This document shows, one piece after another, positions 45,758-56,700 of a stretch of 64,000 bases of DNA (position 1 is its first letter; each line of letters starts with the position of its first letter). The stretch comes from Anaeramoeba flamelloides (taxonomy: Eukaryota; Metamonada; Anaeramoebidae), in NCBI GenBank assembly GCA_027625915.1, contig JANTQA010000012.1, positions 14,842,501 through 14,906,500 of the forward strand. The letters run 5' to 3'. The notes under the pieces are model-generated. The model was not told the origin of the DNA, did no database searches, and was given only the letters and a program-made list of their open reading frames with translations. The position numbers and the translations under genes are program-made.

Positions 45758-47276
45758 TTTTAAAGTATTTAATTTGAATAAAGATTTAATACTGGTAGAA
45801 TATTGATACCAAGTTGTATATTTTCAATATTATCAAATAGAATCTTACAATTCCAAAATATCATATTTTTAAAAAAAATTATTAAAAATTGAAATCAAAA
45901 TAATAAGTAATCTTTTATAATCAGAAAAGAATAATTATAATTATTTCAAGGTTTTTTTAAAATTCCCAAAATAATTAATTTTGAAGATTGGAAAAGTAAT
46001 AAAAACTAGATTTTCTTGATTTTGGTATTCAGATATATTTTGTAACATTATAGAGTTAAAATTTGGTAAATTTTTTTAAAAAAGTTTTAAATAAATCTAA
46101 AAATAGTTTAAAAGTTCTAAAAAGATTAATAATTAAATTTAAGAGAATTCAAAAGAATTATCCAGAAAATATATGAGGTTATTCTGTAAAATACATGTAA
46201 AAGTGGTTTATTTTTTTTATAAATTATAAACCAGTTACTAAAAACTTTTTAGAAAGGTAAAAAAAAAAAAAAAAGTAATTAAAAAAAAAATATGTTTAAA
46301 AATATTAAAATTATGATTAACAAATAAAATGAAATTATATTTTTTTAAAGGAATGAAATAAATAAAGTTTTATAAAAGAAATAACATGGAACCCCAAAAT
46401 TTTTTTTTCTAAAACAAGAATGTTGAAAAAAAAATAATTATTATTTTAATTTTTTTTTTTTGAGATCTCTAGAATATTTGGTTTTGGAGAATATTTAACG
46501 TTGAAATTTTAATAAAATAATAACAAAACAGTATTTAAATAAAATCTGAAAATATTAAAGGAAGTATCATATCTCAAAAAAATAATCTCTGAAAAAAATT
46601 CATTAAATTTCTCAAAATTTAATTATTTATATTAATCTAATTTTCTATGAAATTTTAATTTTAAACCAATATAAATTTAAAGTTTTATCAATTTTTATTC
46701 TTTTTAAAAATTTTTAGAGAATCTTGAACTTGAGAAAATCAATACAAATTATAATAAACTATCATATATTTCAATTCCGGGGGTTGTTATGATGTTTCTA
46801 CCCCCCTTAACATAGATACAATAATGAAATAAAAAAAAAGCAAATAATTACCCTTTTTGTTTAAAATATAAACAGAAGAAAATTATAGAAAATTTTGATC
46901 ATTTTCAATGGATCTGTCCTTCCTAGGAGAATAATAGGTTAATATTTCTAAACAAATTTACTTTAATTAAAACTTCTTAAAATAATTTTAAACTGTGATA
47001 GTTTAAAATGATTTTCGTTAAATGATGATCGAAAAATCAAAAATTTTCTGATCATTATATAACCGTGAAAGAAAATTTAAGTCTAAGTACATTTAGAGTG
47101 GAAATTACACTTTTTTCTATCATCAAAAATAAAAAATATTTTTTTTTACAAAAATTTTGTCTTTCATACTTTCTTTGTATAAATTTTCAAATGACTTTTC
47201 ACTCGATCAAAAAGTGATATCATAATATTTTCAGTTTTTTAACTAAATTTGTGATTTATCCAAAAATTATCAAACC
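45758..47276. other. AT-rich spacer
   Basis: No gene or recognised repeat. Confidence 0.4.
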
Positions 47277-47335
47277 TTTCGGTTGCGCTGTGGCCGAAGG
47301 GTTACTCGTCAGTGGACCTTGAATTTCTAATAGCA
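47277..47335 (+). pseudogene. tRNA(Ser/Leu)-like 5' half
   Basis: GCTGTGGCCGAAGGGTTACTC resembles the 5' half of class II tRNAs (TGGCCGAGTGGTTAAGGC), and GGACCTTGAATTTC resembles a Ser(TGA) anticodon arm. The 3' half, with variable arm and GTTCGANTCC box, is missing. A truncated tRNA copy or chance match; it stands out from the surrounding AT-rich DNA. Confidence 0.35.
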
Positions 47336-47953
47336 AAATAATTACATTTAATAAATGAATAAATATGTTTCACAAAAGAAACAGAAATAACAATTTGAAA
47401 ATAATTTTCAGAAATCCAAAAAAAACAACACGAGTATTTTTATTCTTTCTTTAAATTGTTTAAATTTGCTTTTTGAATCTCAGATTAGTTGTCAAAAAAG
47501 TTTTCCTGTGAAGCTGCACATGAAAAATTGAATAATTTTTGGAAAAGTGAAAAATTTCTTTTTAAAACTGAAAATATTAAGATATCACTTTTTGGAAACG
47601 TGAACTAAACTATCTGAAAAATGCTTAATATAATTCAAAAAATTTAATAATAAGTGTCTCTTGAAGACTTCAAAACCAGTAAATTTTCACACTTACAAAA
47701 TGTGATTTTATCTGTTTCACAATTCTTTTAAAATTTCAAAACACTGATACCAACTTTTTAACATGTTCCATGTTAAGAATTAGTTCACTTTACTATTGAT
47801 AAGTGAAAAAAAAAAAATACTCGATACGAAAAATATCCAAAGATTAAAAAATTTAAGCATTTTTTCTTATTTGATTCTGGTTTATTAGAACTCATTTTAT
47901 TGTTTAATTAAAAAACAAGTGTCCAACAAACTCATTTAAAACACAAACCTATA
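47336..47953. other. 5' flank of the coiled-coil gene
   Basis: AT-rich; nothing recognised. Confidence 0.4.
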
Positions 47954-48064
47954 ATGTCTCATAAGCACAGCCACAGAAAAAAAGATAAAAAAGAAAAAAA
48001 TGGTAAAAAGGAAAAAAAAGAAAAAAGTGTTAAAAAAGATAAAAAAGAAAAAAAAGTCATAAAC

Positions 48065-48095
<31 letters not shown>

Positions 48096-49861
48096 AAAAA
48101 ACAGAAATTGATCTCAACAAAGATCTTTTCAAGGAAATAAGAAAAAAAAAAATAGAAAAAGAAAAGATTAATTTTCTTCTGGCACAAAAAGATGAAATCA
48201 AAATGATACTATTTATTGAAAAGGAAAAATTAAATAATGATTTATCTGCGCTCAAAGAAAAGTTTAACAGTTTGTATGACAAGAATGTTAATTTAAACAG
48301 CGAAAAGGAATATTATTTAAATTTAAATATAAACCATAAGATGGATCTCGATACAAGTAAAATTGAAATTGGTAATTATGAAAAAGAGATTCAGGGTTCC
48401 CAGACGAATGAAGAAACATACAAGAAGCAAATCAAAGAACTTGAGATACAAGCCAATAGTGTAATCCAGAGAAAAAAAGAATCCAATACTAAAATTAAAG
48501 AGAAAAAATTGATCAACAACAGAAAGAAAAAAGAATTGGCAAAACTACAACAACAAATCTCAGGTTTAAGAAGACAAACGATCTTAAACAACAAGAAGAA
48601 TCAAGAGATGGATCTCGAAAATAAAAAACTTTTATTGGAAGATGAAAAATATCAGAAAATTTTAGGACTTTACCAAATTGATGGAAATAACTTATTCCAA
48701 GAAAGAATTAAGAAAAGGGAAAGGGAAAAGGAATCAGAAACAGAAAGAAAAAAAAACAATATTATTAAATTAACTTTAGATAATGAAGTTGAGCAAATTG
48801 ATTTAAAGATTGAAAAAAAAATATACCAAAAGATTCAAGATTCTATGAGAAATAAAGAAATTGGCCAAGAAATCAAAAAAGAAAAAGAACAAGAAATAAA
48901 AAATCAACAAAAACAAGAACAAGAACAAGAACAAGAACAAGAACAAGAACACGAAAAAGTAAAAGAAAAAGAAAAAGAAAAAGAAAAAGAACAAGAACAA
49001 AAAAAAGAAAATGAAAAGAAAAATGAAAAAGAAAAAGAAATAAAAGCTAAAAAAGATCTTGAGGAGATTAAAAAGAAAAAAGAAGAAAAAATTAAAGAAC
49101 TTGAAAAAGCACTCTCAAAATTAAAAGAAACCAATCAAAGAAACAAAGAAAAAATGAAAGAAACAAAAAAAAAAAAAATAACAATGGAATGCCAATTAAA
49201 AGAAAAGAAACAGGAATTCAAAAAAGTTAATAAAATACAATATGACATTAGTGTAGAGATTTTAAAAATTGAAAACAGTTTAAAGAGTCAACAATTGTTA
49301 TATAAACAAATCGATGAAAAAATGGAAATTCAAAAAGCAGAAATAAAAAATAATAATCGGATATGTGAAATGAATACATCTAGAATTGTCTCACTTGAAA
49401 AGATTATAGGAAGTAATTTATTTCATAAAAACCAATTAGAAAAACAATATAATTCTTCAAAAAAGAAATTGAGAAAAAAGAAAGCCGAATACCATAAAAA
49501 GAAAAAGCACAAAAAGAAATTTCATAACAGGCTACTTCTAAATCAACAAACTTTACAAACCAAAAAAATGGAAATTACAAAATTACAAAATACTAAAGAG
49601 AGATATCAAAAGGCTGTCCAGATATTAAATGATTATTGTACCGATCATGATCTACTCACTGAAAATAAAAATAATAAGGATCGATTAAATTCAATAAAAA
49701 CAAATATACAGGATTTTCTAAATTATTTACAAACTAACAAAAAGAATCACCACCAAAACCTATTTGAAGAGACACATCATCATGGTAACCATCATAATTA
49801 TAACCACCAGTTTGAAGAAGGGCAATATGGAGTAAGATACAAAAATTTTGAGTCTGATTAA
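47954..49861 (+). CDS. Lys/Glu-rich coiled-coil protein with His-rich tail
   Basis: The protein has 635 aa. Residues 1-48 are extremely basic (MSHKHSHRKKDKKEK, with a run of ten or more Lys). Residues ~50-575 are almost continuous heptad-like sequence (FNSLYDKNVNLNSEKEYY, LKETNQRNKEKMKETK), as in long parallel coiled coils. They are interrupted by an EQEQEQEQEHEKVKEKEKEKE tract at ~315-345. The C-terminus is His-rich (EETHHHGNHHNYNHQ). No catalytic domain was seen. A structural or cytoskeletal role is inferred from architecture only. The ATG at 47954 follows CCTATA, and no intron is required. Confidence 0.85.
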
Positions 49862-50267
49862 TTGTTTTTATCTTTTTTTTTCTAATATTTTGCTAAAATT
49901 GTCTACTTGAGTATTATCATTATTGAAGAAATTCAAATTGCACTCTAGATATTCTTCTTCTTGTATTTCACTTTTAAATTGAAATTTAAGTCCAAAATTA
50001 TGGATTTAACCATTATCCACGGAAGGTATCACCCATTAAAAATTCTACTTTATTATCTATATTATATTTTTCTTCTTTTTTATTCTGATTTTTTTTTAAT
50101 TTCTTCACAATTGACTTTTTAAAGATCTATTTTTATCAATAAATTTAATTGATCAAAAAAAATATAATTTTTTTTTATGATTGTTTCTTTTGTTTAGAAA
50201 TCCACACAATTATTTCCAAAAACCAATGACAAGTTTATTTAAAAATATCTTTATTAGTCCCTCTTTG
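49862..50267. other. 3' flank of the coiled-coil gene
   Basis: T-rich; no gene seen. Confidence 0.4.
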
Positions 50268-50793
50268 AATATAACATAAATCCATTTCATCCAAAGGGGC
50301 CCATCCAAAAAGGATAACTTTTGCTTTTTTTTTTAAAGAATTAAACAATATATGATTGTTTAGAAATAAGCAAAATAATAAAATGTGTTTTAAAGTTGAG
50401 ATTCATAAAATAAATACCTGAAAAAATCATAAATTTCAAAAAAAAAAATTTTGGGCACCTTTCCTTGGAATGTATCGTGCAATATTTCTCAATTTCTTCA
50501 GAAAATAAAAATCGTTGACATGGAGATTTTATTAAATATAAATTTATGAATTTTTAAAAGAAAATACAAAGATTCACTTTTCTATATATTAATTTGGAGC
50601 TTCAAATATTTTTATTTCTTTGAAATTGACTTAATTAAAAACAAAAAAAAAAAATAAAAAACAAAAAACATCAAAAAAAATTTTTTACTAAAGGATCAAA
50701 ATTTATTTTGAGAAGAATAATTATTTAAACACATATAATATGTCCTATTATATTAATAAAACTTGATACTTTTAACTGAAAAAGAGTTTAATT
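50268..50793. repeat. Dispersed ~530-bp repeat related to the intron foldback, copy 2
   Basis: Homologous to 13738-14294: both share GGGGCCCA-CCAAAAA near the start, TGATTGTTTAGAAATA(A/C)G, a T-rich/GGGACC(T)-type middle and AACTGAAAAAGAGTTTA near the end. Non-coding. Confidence 0.6.
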
Positions 50794-52344
50794 TGCATAT
50801 CAAAATTGTTATTTATTATTTATTCTGTGACTTTGTTATTTGGTTCTATTTTTTGTCTGTTGGTACCTTTATAAATTATGTGAACATGAATAATGTTGTT
50901 TCTTATATTTCCAAAAGGTAGTTGGTATTCAAAATATTTTAGCATTTTTTGATTGGAAATATTAGTTATTTTAGTAGAAATACTTAGATTTGCAATAATA
51001 TATTACTTAATATAATAGGAATATTATTTTTTTTTTTCAATGAAACTAAAAATAATCTTATTAAAGTACCAAGATTTTTAATTTAGTATTTTTGAATTAG
51101 GATGGATACTATATTAACAATCGAAAAGATATAAAATAAATTATTCTGTTTATTTGTAATTAATTTTAAGAAATAAAACTTAACATAAAATAAGAATTAA
51201 AAAAAAAACAATACAAGCCAAATAAATATAAACTAAAATTCATAATTTTTAACACCTTTAAAACGGAATAAAGAATCACAATACACAATTTCATTCAAAT
51301 TGGAAATAATTTTCAATTGTATAAAATATGAAAATCATTTATTCTTCTTTTATTTTTTGCTTTCATTTCATTTTTTGAATTACGTGACTTGTTTCGTTTG
51401 ATCACAATATTTTTTTTGAAACAATTGAAATTAAGTTAAAGCCAAGTTGTTCCAAATAGAAGAACTCAAATAAAATTAGTTTGTAGTATCTAACCATTTG
51501 ATCGATCAATATTTCTTATTTAGAATGTAAACAAATTTACAAATGCATTTTTTGGTTATAGTCTCTCTCCAAAATTTTCAACACACACCAATATTTTATT
51601 AGTATTGATAATTATTTATTTTTTGTTTTATGAGTAATGTGATCTATAGAAAAAGTGTTTACATTTCAATTAGTGAATGGTTCTAATTTGGTATTTCTTC
51701 TTGAATTAATTAAAAAAGTTTTTTTTTCACAAATTGATTTTTGAAAAATTTTGAATTAATGTTTATATAAATATATAAAAACTTTGTTTCAGTACAAAGT
51801 ATATAAGCGTAATAATATTTTCAAATATAAATTCTTTTTTATCTTTGACCGTTGAATATAAAACAAATATAAAATAGAATAATCCCCACCCTAGAATAGT
51901 TGATATCTGTCTAAAGTAAAAATAATAAATCTAAATTTTCTTAAAAATAGTAAATCTCAAATTCTTAGCTACACATTGAGAAAAATAACAATGCTTTTTT
52001 TGATCTGGAATTGAAGATCCAAATAAAATTCCAATAGAAATCCATATAATTTCTAGGCAATGATTTTTACTTTTTCAGTAACATTAGAATAACACTTTTA
52101 AAAGAAGTGACTAAAGATCGTGTTCGAAAATAAAAACCAAAAAATAAAAAAAAAAAAGTTGCGAAAAAAAGATTAAAATTTTTATTTTTCCAAAATTGAT
52201 TTTCTCTTCGAATATCTCTTTAAACTTGGATAATTAACTCACTAAAACTGGTAAATTTTAACTGTAACACGATTTAAATATTTGAAAGACTCAAAATATA
52301 AATTAATAAACATAAATTTTGACTTTTTAAAATCTAAAATACTT
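50794..52344. other. AT-rich spacer
   Basis: No gene seen. 51885-52120 is weakly similar to 23150-23400. Confidence 0.4.
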
Positions 52345-52990
52345 TTCATAAATTGTGGATCACCTTCAATAATTAATTGAAATTAGAATCTATACTCTTT
52401 AGTATTCAATAACAATTGATAACTAAAATCTGATTAATAATTCAGTTTTAAATCACTCTAAATCTACAGAAACCTGATATTTTACAAAAATTAAAAAAAT
52501 TAAAACCAAAAACAAAAAAAAAAATGAATGTAATTTTTGAAAACTAGTATTATAAATTTTTTATTACTAAACTTTCACTGAAAGGAGTTTAACAAGCTGA
52601 TTTTTGGCTAATAATTGAATTGATTTTAAAAGAAATTACATCGTCGAAATTTCCAAGTGATAATTTTATCTTTTCAAAGATTTTTTTTTTCTCGACATGA
52701 TCTTTTCTTAAAAAAAAAGTATCAAAAAAAAAAAGATAAAAAACTAAAAAAAAAACGAAATTGAAGATATTTCAATCAAAAAAACAAAAAGAAAAATAAA
52801 AAGAAAAAACAAAAAAATTACAAAAATACAAAAAAGCAAAATAAAAAGTTACAAAATTAGAAAAAATGATTCTGATCCAAAAAATTAAAAATAATTTTTT
52901 TGTAAGAATAGCAAATAAACCCTCATAAAAACTTCTATTAACATTATAAAGTAAATCAAAATTTTTGAAAAATGGTTTATTTAAAAAACT
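52345..52990 (+). repeat. Dispersed repeat, copy 2 (partners at 18690, 62545)
   Basis: Shares TTTAGTATTCAATAACAATTGATAACTAAA, TTTTTTATTACTAAACTTTCACTGAAA, a CATGATCTTTT phrase followed by an A-rich run, and AATTAGAAAAAATGATTCTGATCC with 62545-63145. Non-coding. Confidence 0.65.
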
Positions 52991-53756
52991 TAAAAGGTAA
53001 AAGATATAAAATTAAAACTAAGTTAGCTCCAATAAATTGACATTGGGGTTATTTTCTGAATTCTTTTTTGACTATGATGGGACTTTCCATTTCATAACAG
53101 TCTCCAAAATGGAAAAATATTTAACTGTTCTCGAAAAAAAGTGAAACATGGTTTTTCATTGGGAATAATAATAGAACCTGAAAAAGAAAAGTAAAATCAA
53201 TAAAAAGAAAAAACCAATTAACTTCAAATAATAATCCATAATATTATTTCCAACCAAACCAACTTTTATAAATTTTAAATCTACTTTCTTATCGAAATTG
53301 TTGGTGTGGTTTTAGAGAGATCTCAAAAATAGTCAATTTGTTGAACAAATTAATCGATCAAATCAAAGAAAAATCCCTTCAAAAGATAGTATTAAAAAAA
53401 AATTTTATTGTTTTGAGTCCTCCATTTTGCCTTTGATTATTTATTTTATCTTTTATTAATACATCTTATTTTTTATTTTCAGTAAAGCCACCAAATACAA
53501 ATAATTTTGAAACTTTTTTTTCTTTTTTCATTTTTTTTCCAGAACAGTAATTTTCAAAAATTTGTGCAAAAAAATTGAGAGATAATAAGAAATAATAGAA
53601 AATTACAAGTTATTGAAAATTTAAGGAAGAAATAATTTATTGTTTGAAATGTTTCTGAAACAGATGATGCAAGTATAATATAAATGAAAAAATAATAAGG
53701 ATATCAATTGATGAAAGAAAAATATTTTATTAATATTGAGTGAATGTGTTTGAGAT
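52991..53756. other. 3' flank of the oxidoreductase gene
   Basis: AT-rich; 53310-53560 resembles 38330-38610. No gene seen. Confidence 0.4.
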
Positions 53757-56700
53757 CTACCAATAACTGAAAACTTGTTCCTTGGGGAGATTCATTTGAA
53801 TTTTAAGTATTTTTGTCATTGCATTTGTAAATCCTTTTGGCCCACACATTACAATTTGTGGATCTAATTCTAAATCAATATGTTTTTCAATAATTTCTTT
53901 TGAGATATAACCTTCGCCACCATCCCAATTTTCGCCAGGTTTTTCCAATGCATAAGTGTATGTAAATTGTTCCGGACTATTCTCTTGATACGATTTAATT
54001 TCATCAAAGAGAACAAGTTCATTTTCCGAAATATTTCCATGTAGAAATACAATTTTTGTTTTATCTTTAGAGTTTTTCATAATGCTTCTGGCTAATTGAA
54101 TCATTGGTGAGAGACCAACACCTATTTTATACAAAATTTTTTTTCAAAAAAAAAAAAAAAAACAGTGAATATTATATTATTTAATAATTCAAGATGAAAT
54201 ATACAACAAAAAAGTGGCTTAATAATAGTTCCAGAATTTTTTTGATTTATTAAAAAAAAAATCAGAAAAAATCAAAAATAAAACAAAAAACTAAGAAAAG
54301 AAAAAGAAAAAGAGAATATAAAATATGCCAATTTTTTGTTAAATTATTTTAATTTAAGTGGTTAGGGTATACTACTGAGAAGTCTAAAATTAAAATATAT
54401 TGTTATTGAAAGTAAATCATATTAGTGATCCATGGTTCAAATATCTCTAAAAATTCTCTGAGCAAAATAGCACTAAAATTTATATCTTCAATTTAAAAAT
54501 GATTTGATATTCGTAAAAAATTAAACAATTTTTGAAAATAAATCTGAATTTTGATACACATTGAATGTTCAGTCACTAATATGAAGACTTAAAAGTTGAA
54601 AAATATCTTTTTTAAAGTTGTCTCAAATTTTCGATTAGTTGGTAAAAAATTATCAAGGATACAAATAGATATTATTTTTACAATTATTTTCTACATATTG
54701 GAAATATATTGAAAATATAACTAAACCCCGTTTTCACTCATAGGTTTCCCATCCAAAAATAAAATATTCATTTTCTTTTTTTAAGAATCAACTTATATAA
54801 GATTAATTAGAAATAAGAGAAATAATAATCTTTATATTTGAGTTGAATATTCATCAATGAAAAACCTGAGCAAACTAAACTATATTTCAAAACTTTTGAC
54901 TCACTTTATATTGTTATTGGAAGTTTTTTTGAGGCTTTTTCCAATATTCTTACCAAAAAATTATTTTCAAATTTTTGAATCTTGATCATTTTTTCTAATT
55001 TTTCAAATTTTTGTATTTCTTTTGTTTTTCTTTTTCTTTTTTTTTCGATTTCTTTTTTTATATTTTTTAGAGACTTTTTTTTTTCATTACTTTTTTTTTT
55101 TTTTTTTTCAAAATTCAAGCTGAAAAAAAAACTCTTGGAAAGACAAATAACCACTAAGAAAATTGAGACTATGTAATGTATTTTAAAACGAATTTAATTA
55201 TTAACCAAAAAATCTTGTTGTTAAACTTTTTTTAGTGAAAGTTCAGTAATAAAAAATCGGTAATACGCTTTACAAAAATTGTGTAACACTTTTTTTGAGG
55301 TTTTTGGTTTTATTAAAATATCAGGATTTTATGTGTTTGAAATCATTTAAAAGTGAATTACAAATCAGATTTAATTTTATTTGTTGTTTTTGAATAATAA
55401 TTTTTTTTTTTTTTTTTTCAATTTATTATTTCAGGTGATTCACAATTTTTGAAATGGATTTTATAAATTTTCAAATATAATAAAATTTAAAAAAAAATTG
55501 GTTACATACGGGAAAATTATTAAATTTCAAATTTGGTCAAATTCACATTTTTTTCTAAAAAGTTAATTCCGTTGAAATATATTGACTGTAGGTATTTAAA
55601 AACATCTTTACGGGTAGGTTAAGGTATATTAGGGTAGGTTAGAGTATGATAGAGTGGGTTTTTGGTGTTTGAATGGTATACTAGAAAATTTTGGGAAGGA
55701 TTTTGAAAAAAAAATTATTAACTGACCAATTAGACTTTTGAAACTTGTTTTAAGGGAGAAATTTATTTACACTTAACTTTGGTGATTAAAATTGGATTTC
55801 GAACAAATTTTTAAAAATATTTATTATTGATGATTTCAAAATTTTGGATTTTCTACAATTTAGTAATAAAATACTACCAATCGCAAAATAATCGTTTTGC
55901 TTTTTCCTCCCACAACTATAAAAAAACATTAAAAACTTTCATACCAATGATAATAATCAAGAAACTCTTCAAAAATATGAAAAATTTCAAATTGACCAAT
56001 TTTGAAATTTGACCAAATTTGAAATCTAATAATATACCCTTACATACCAATATAACTTCACATGCAATATTTCTTAATTTCTTTAGAAAATTGTAATTAT
56101 TTGTAATAATATTTTTTAATAGTAAGTATTCATTTTAAAAAAAATTACATTGCCTCAATTTCCTTTAAATTAATTTGGATTTTCAAATATTTTTTTTTTA
56201 AATTGACTTGTTAAAAATAAAGAAAAAGAAAAAAAAAAAAATTTGATAAAAAATTTTTAGAAAAATGATTTTGGAAATCAAAAATGCAAAATTAGAAAAA
56301 ATGGTTCTGATCGAAATATTGAAAATATTATTTGATAAAAATATGGGACAAACCAAACAAAACCACTTCCAATCAACAATATAAAGTGAGTCAAAAGTTT
56401 TGAAATATAGTTTAGTTTGCTCAGGTTTTTCATTGATGAATATTCAACTCAAATATAAAGATTATTATTTCTCTTATTTCTAATTAATCTTATATAAGTT
56501 GATTCTTAAAAAAAGAAAATGAATATTTTATTTTTGGATGGGAAACCTATGAGTGAAAACGGGGTTTAGTTATATTTTCAATATATTTCCAATATGTAGA
56601 AAATAATTGTAAAAATAATATGACTTAGAATCCGGGGATAATGTACTCTTTACCCAACTCTTAAAATCGATTCATAATGAAAAAAAAAAGCAATATTTAG

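Noticed and set aside
47936-49134. Phe-rich minus-strand frames opposite the coiled-coil gene
   Set aside because: Antisense of Lys/Glu/Gln codons.
53757-54134. Separate short gene starting MYKIGVGLSP
   Set aside because: The apparent start lies in the intron's 3' end; joining at AAATAG|GTGTTGGT restores the conserved SAGVGLSPM loop with exon 1.
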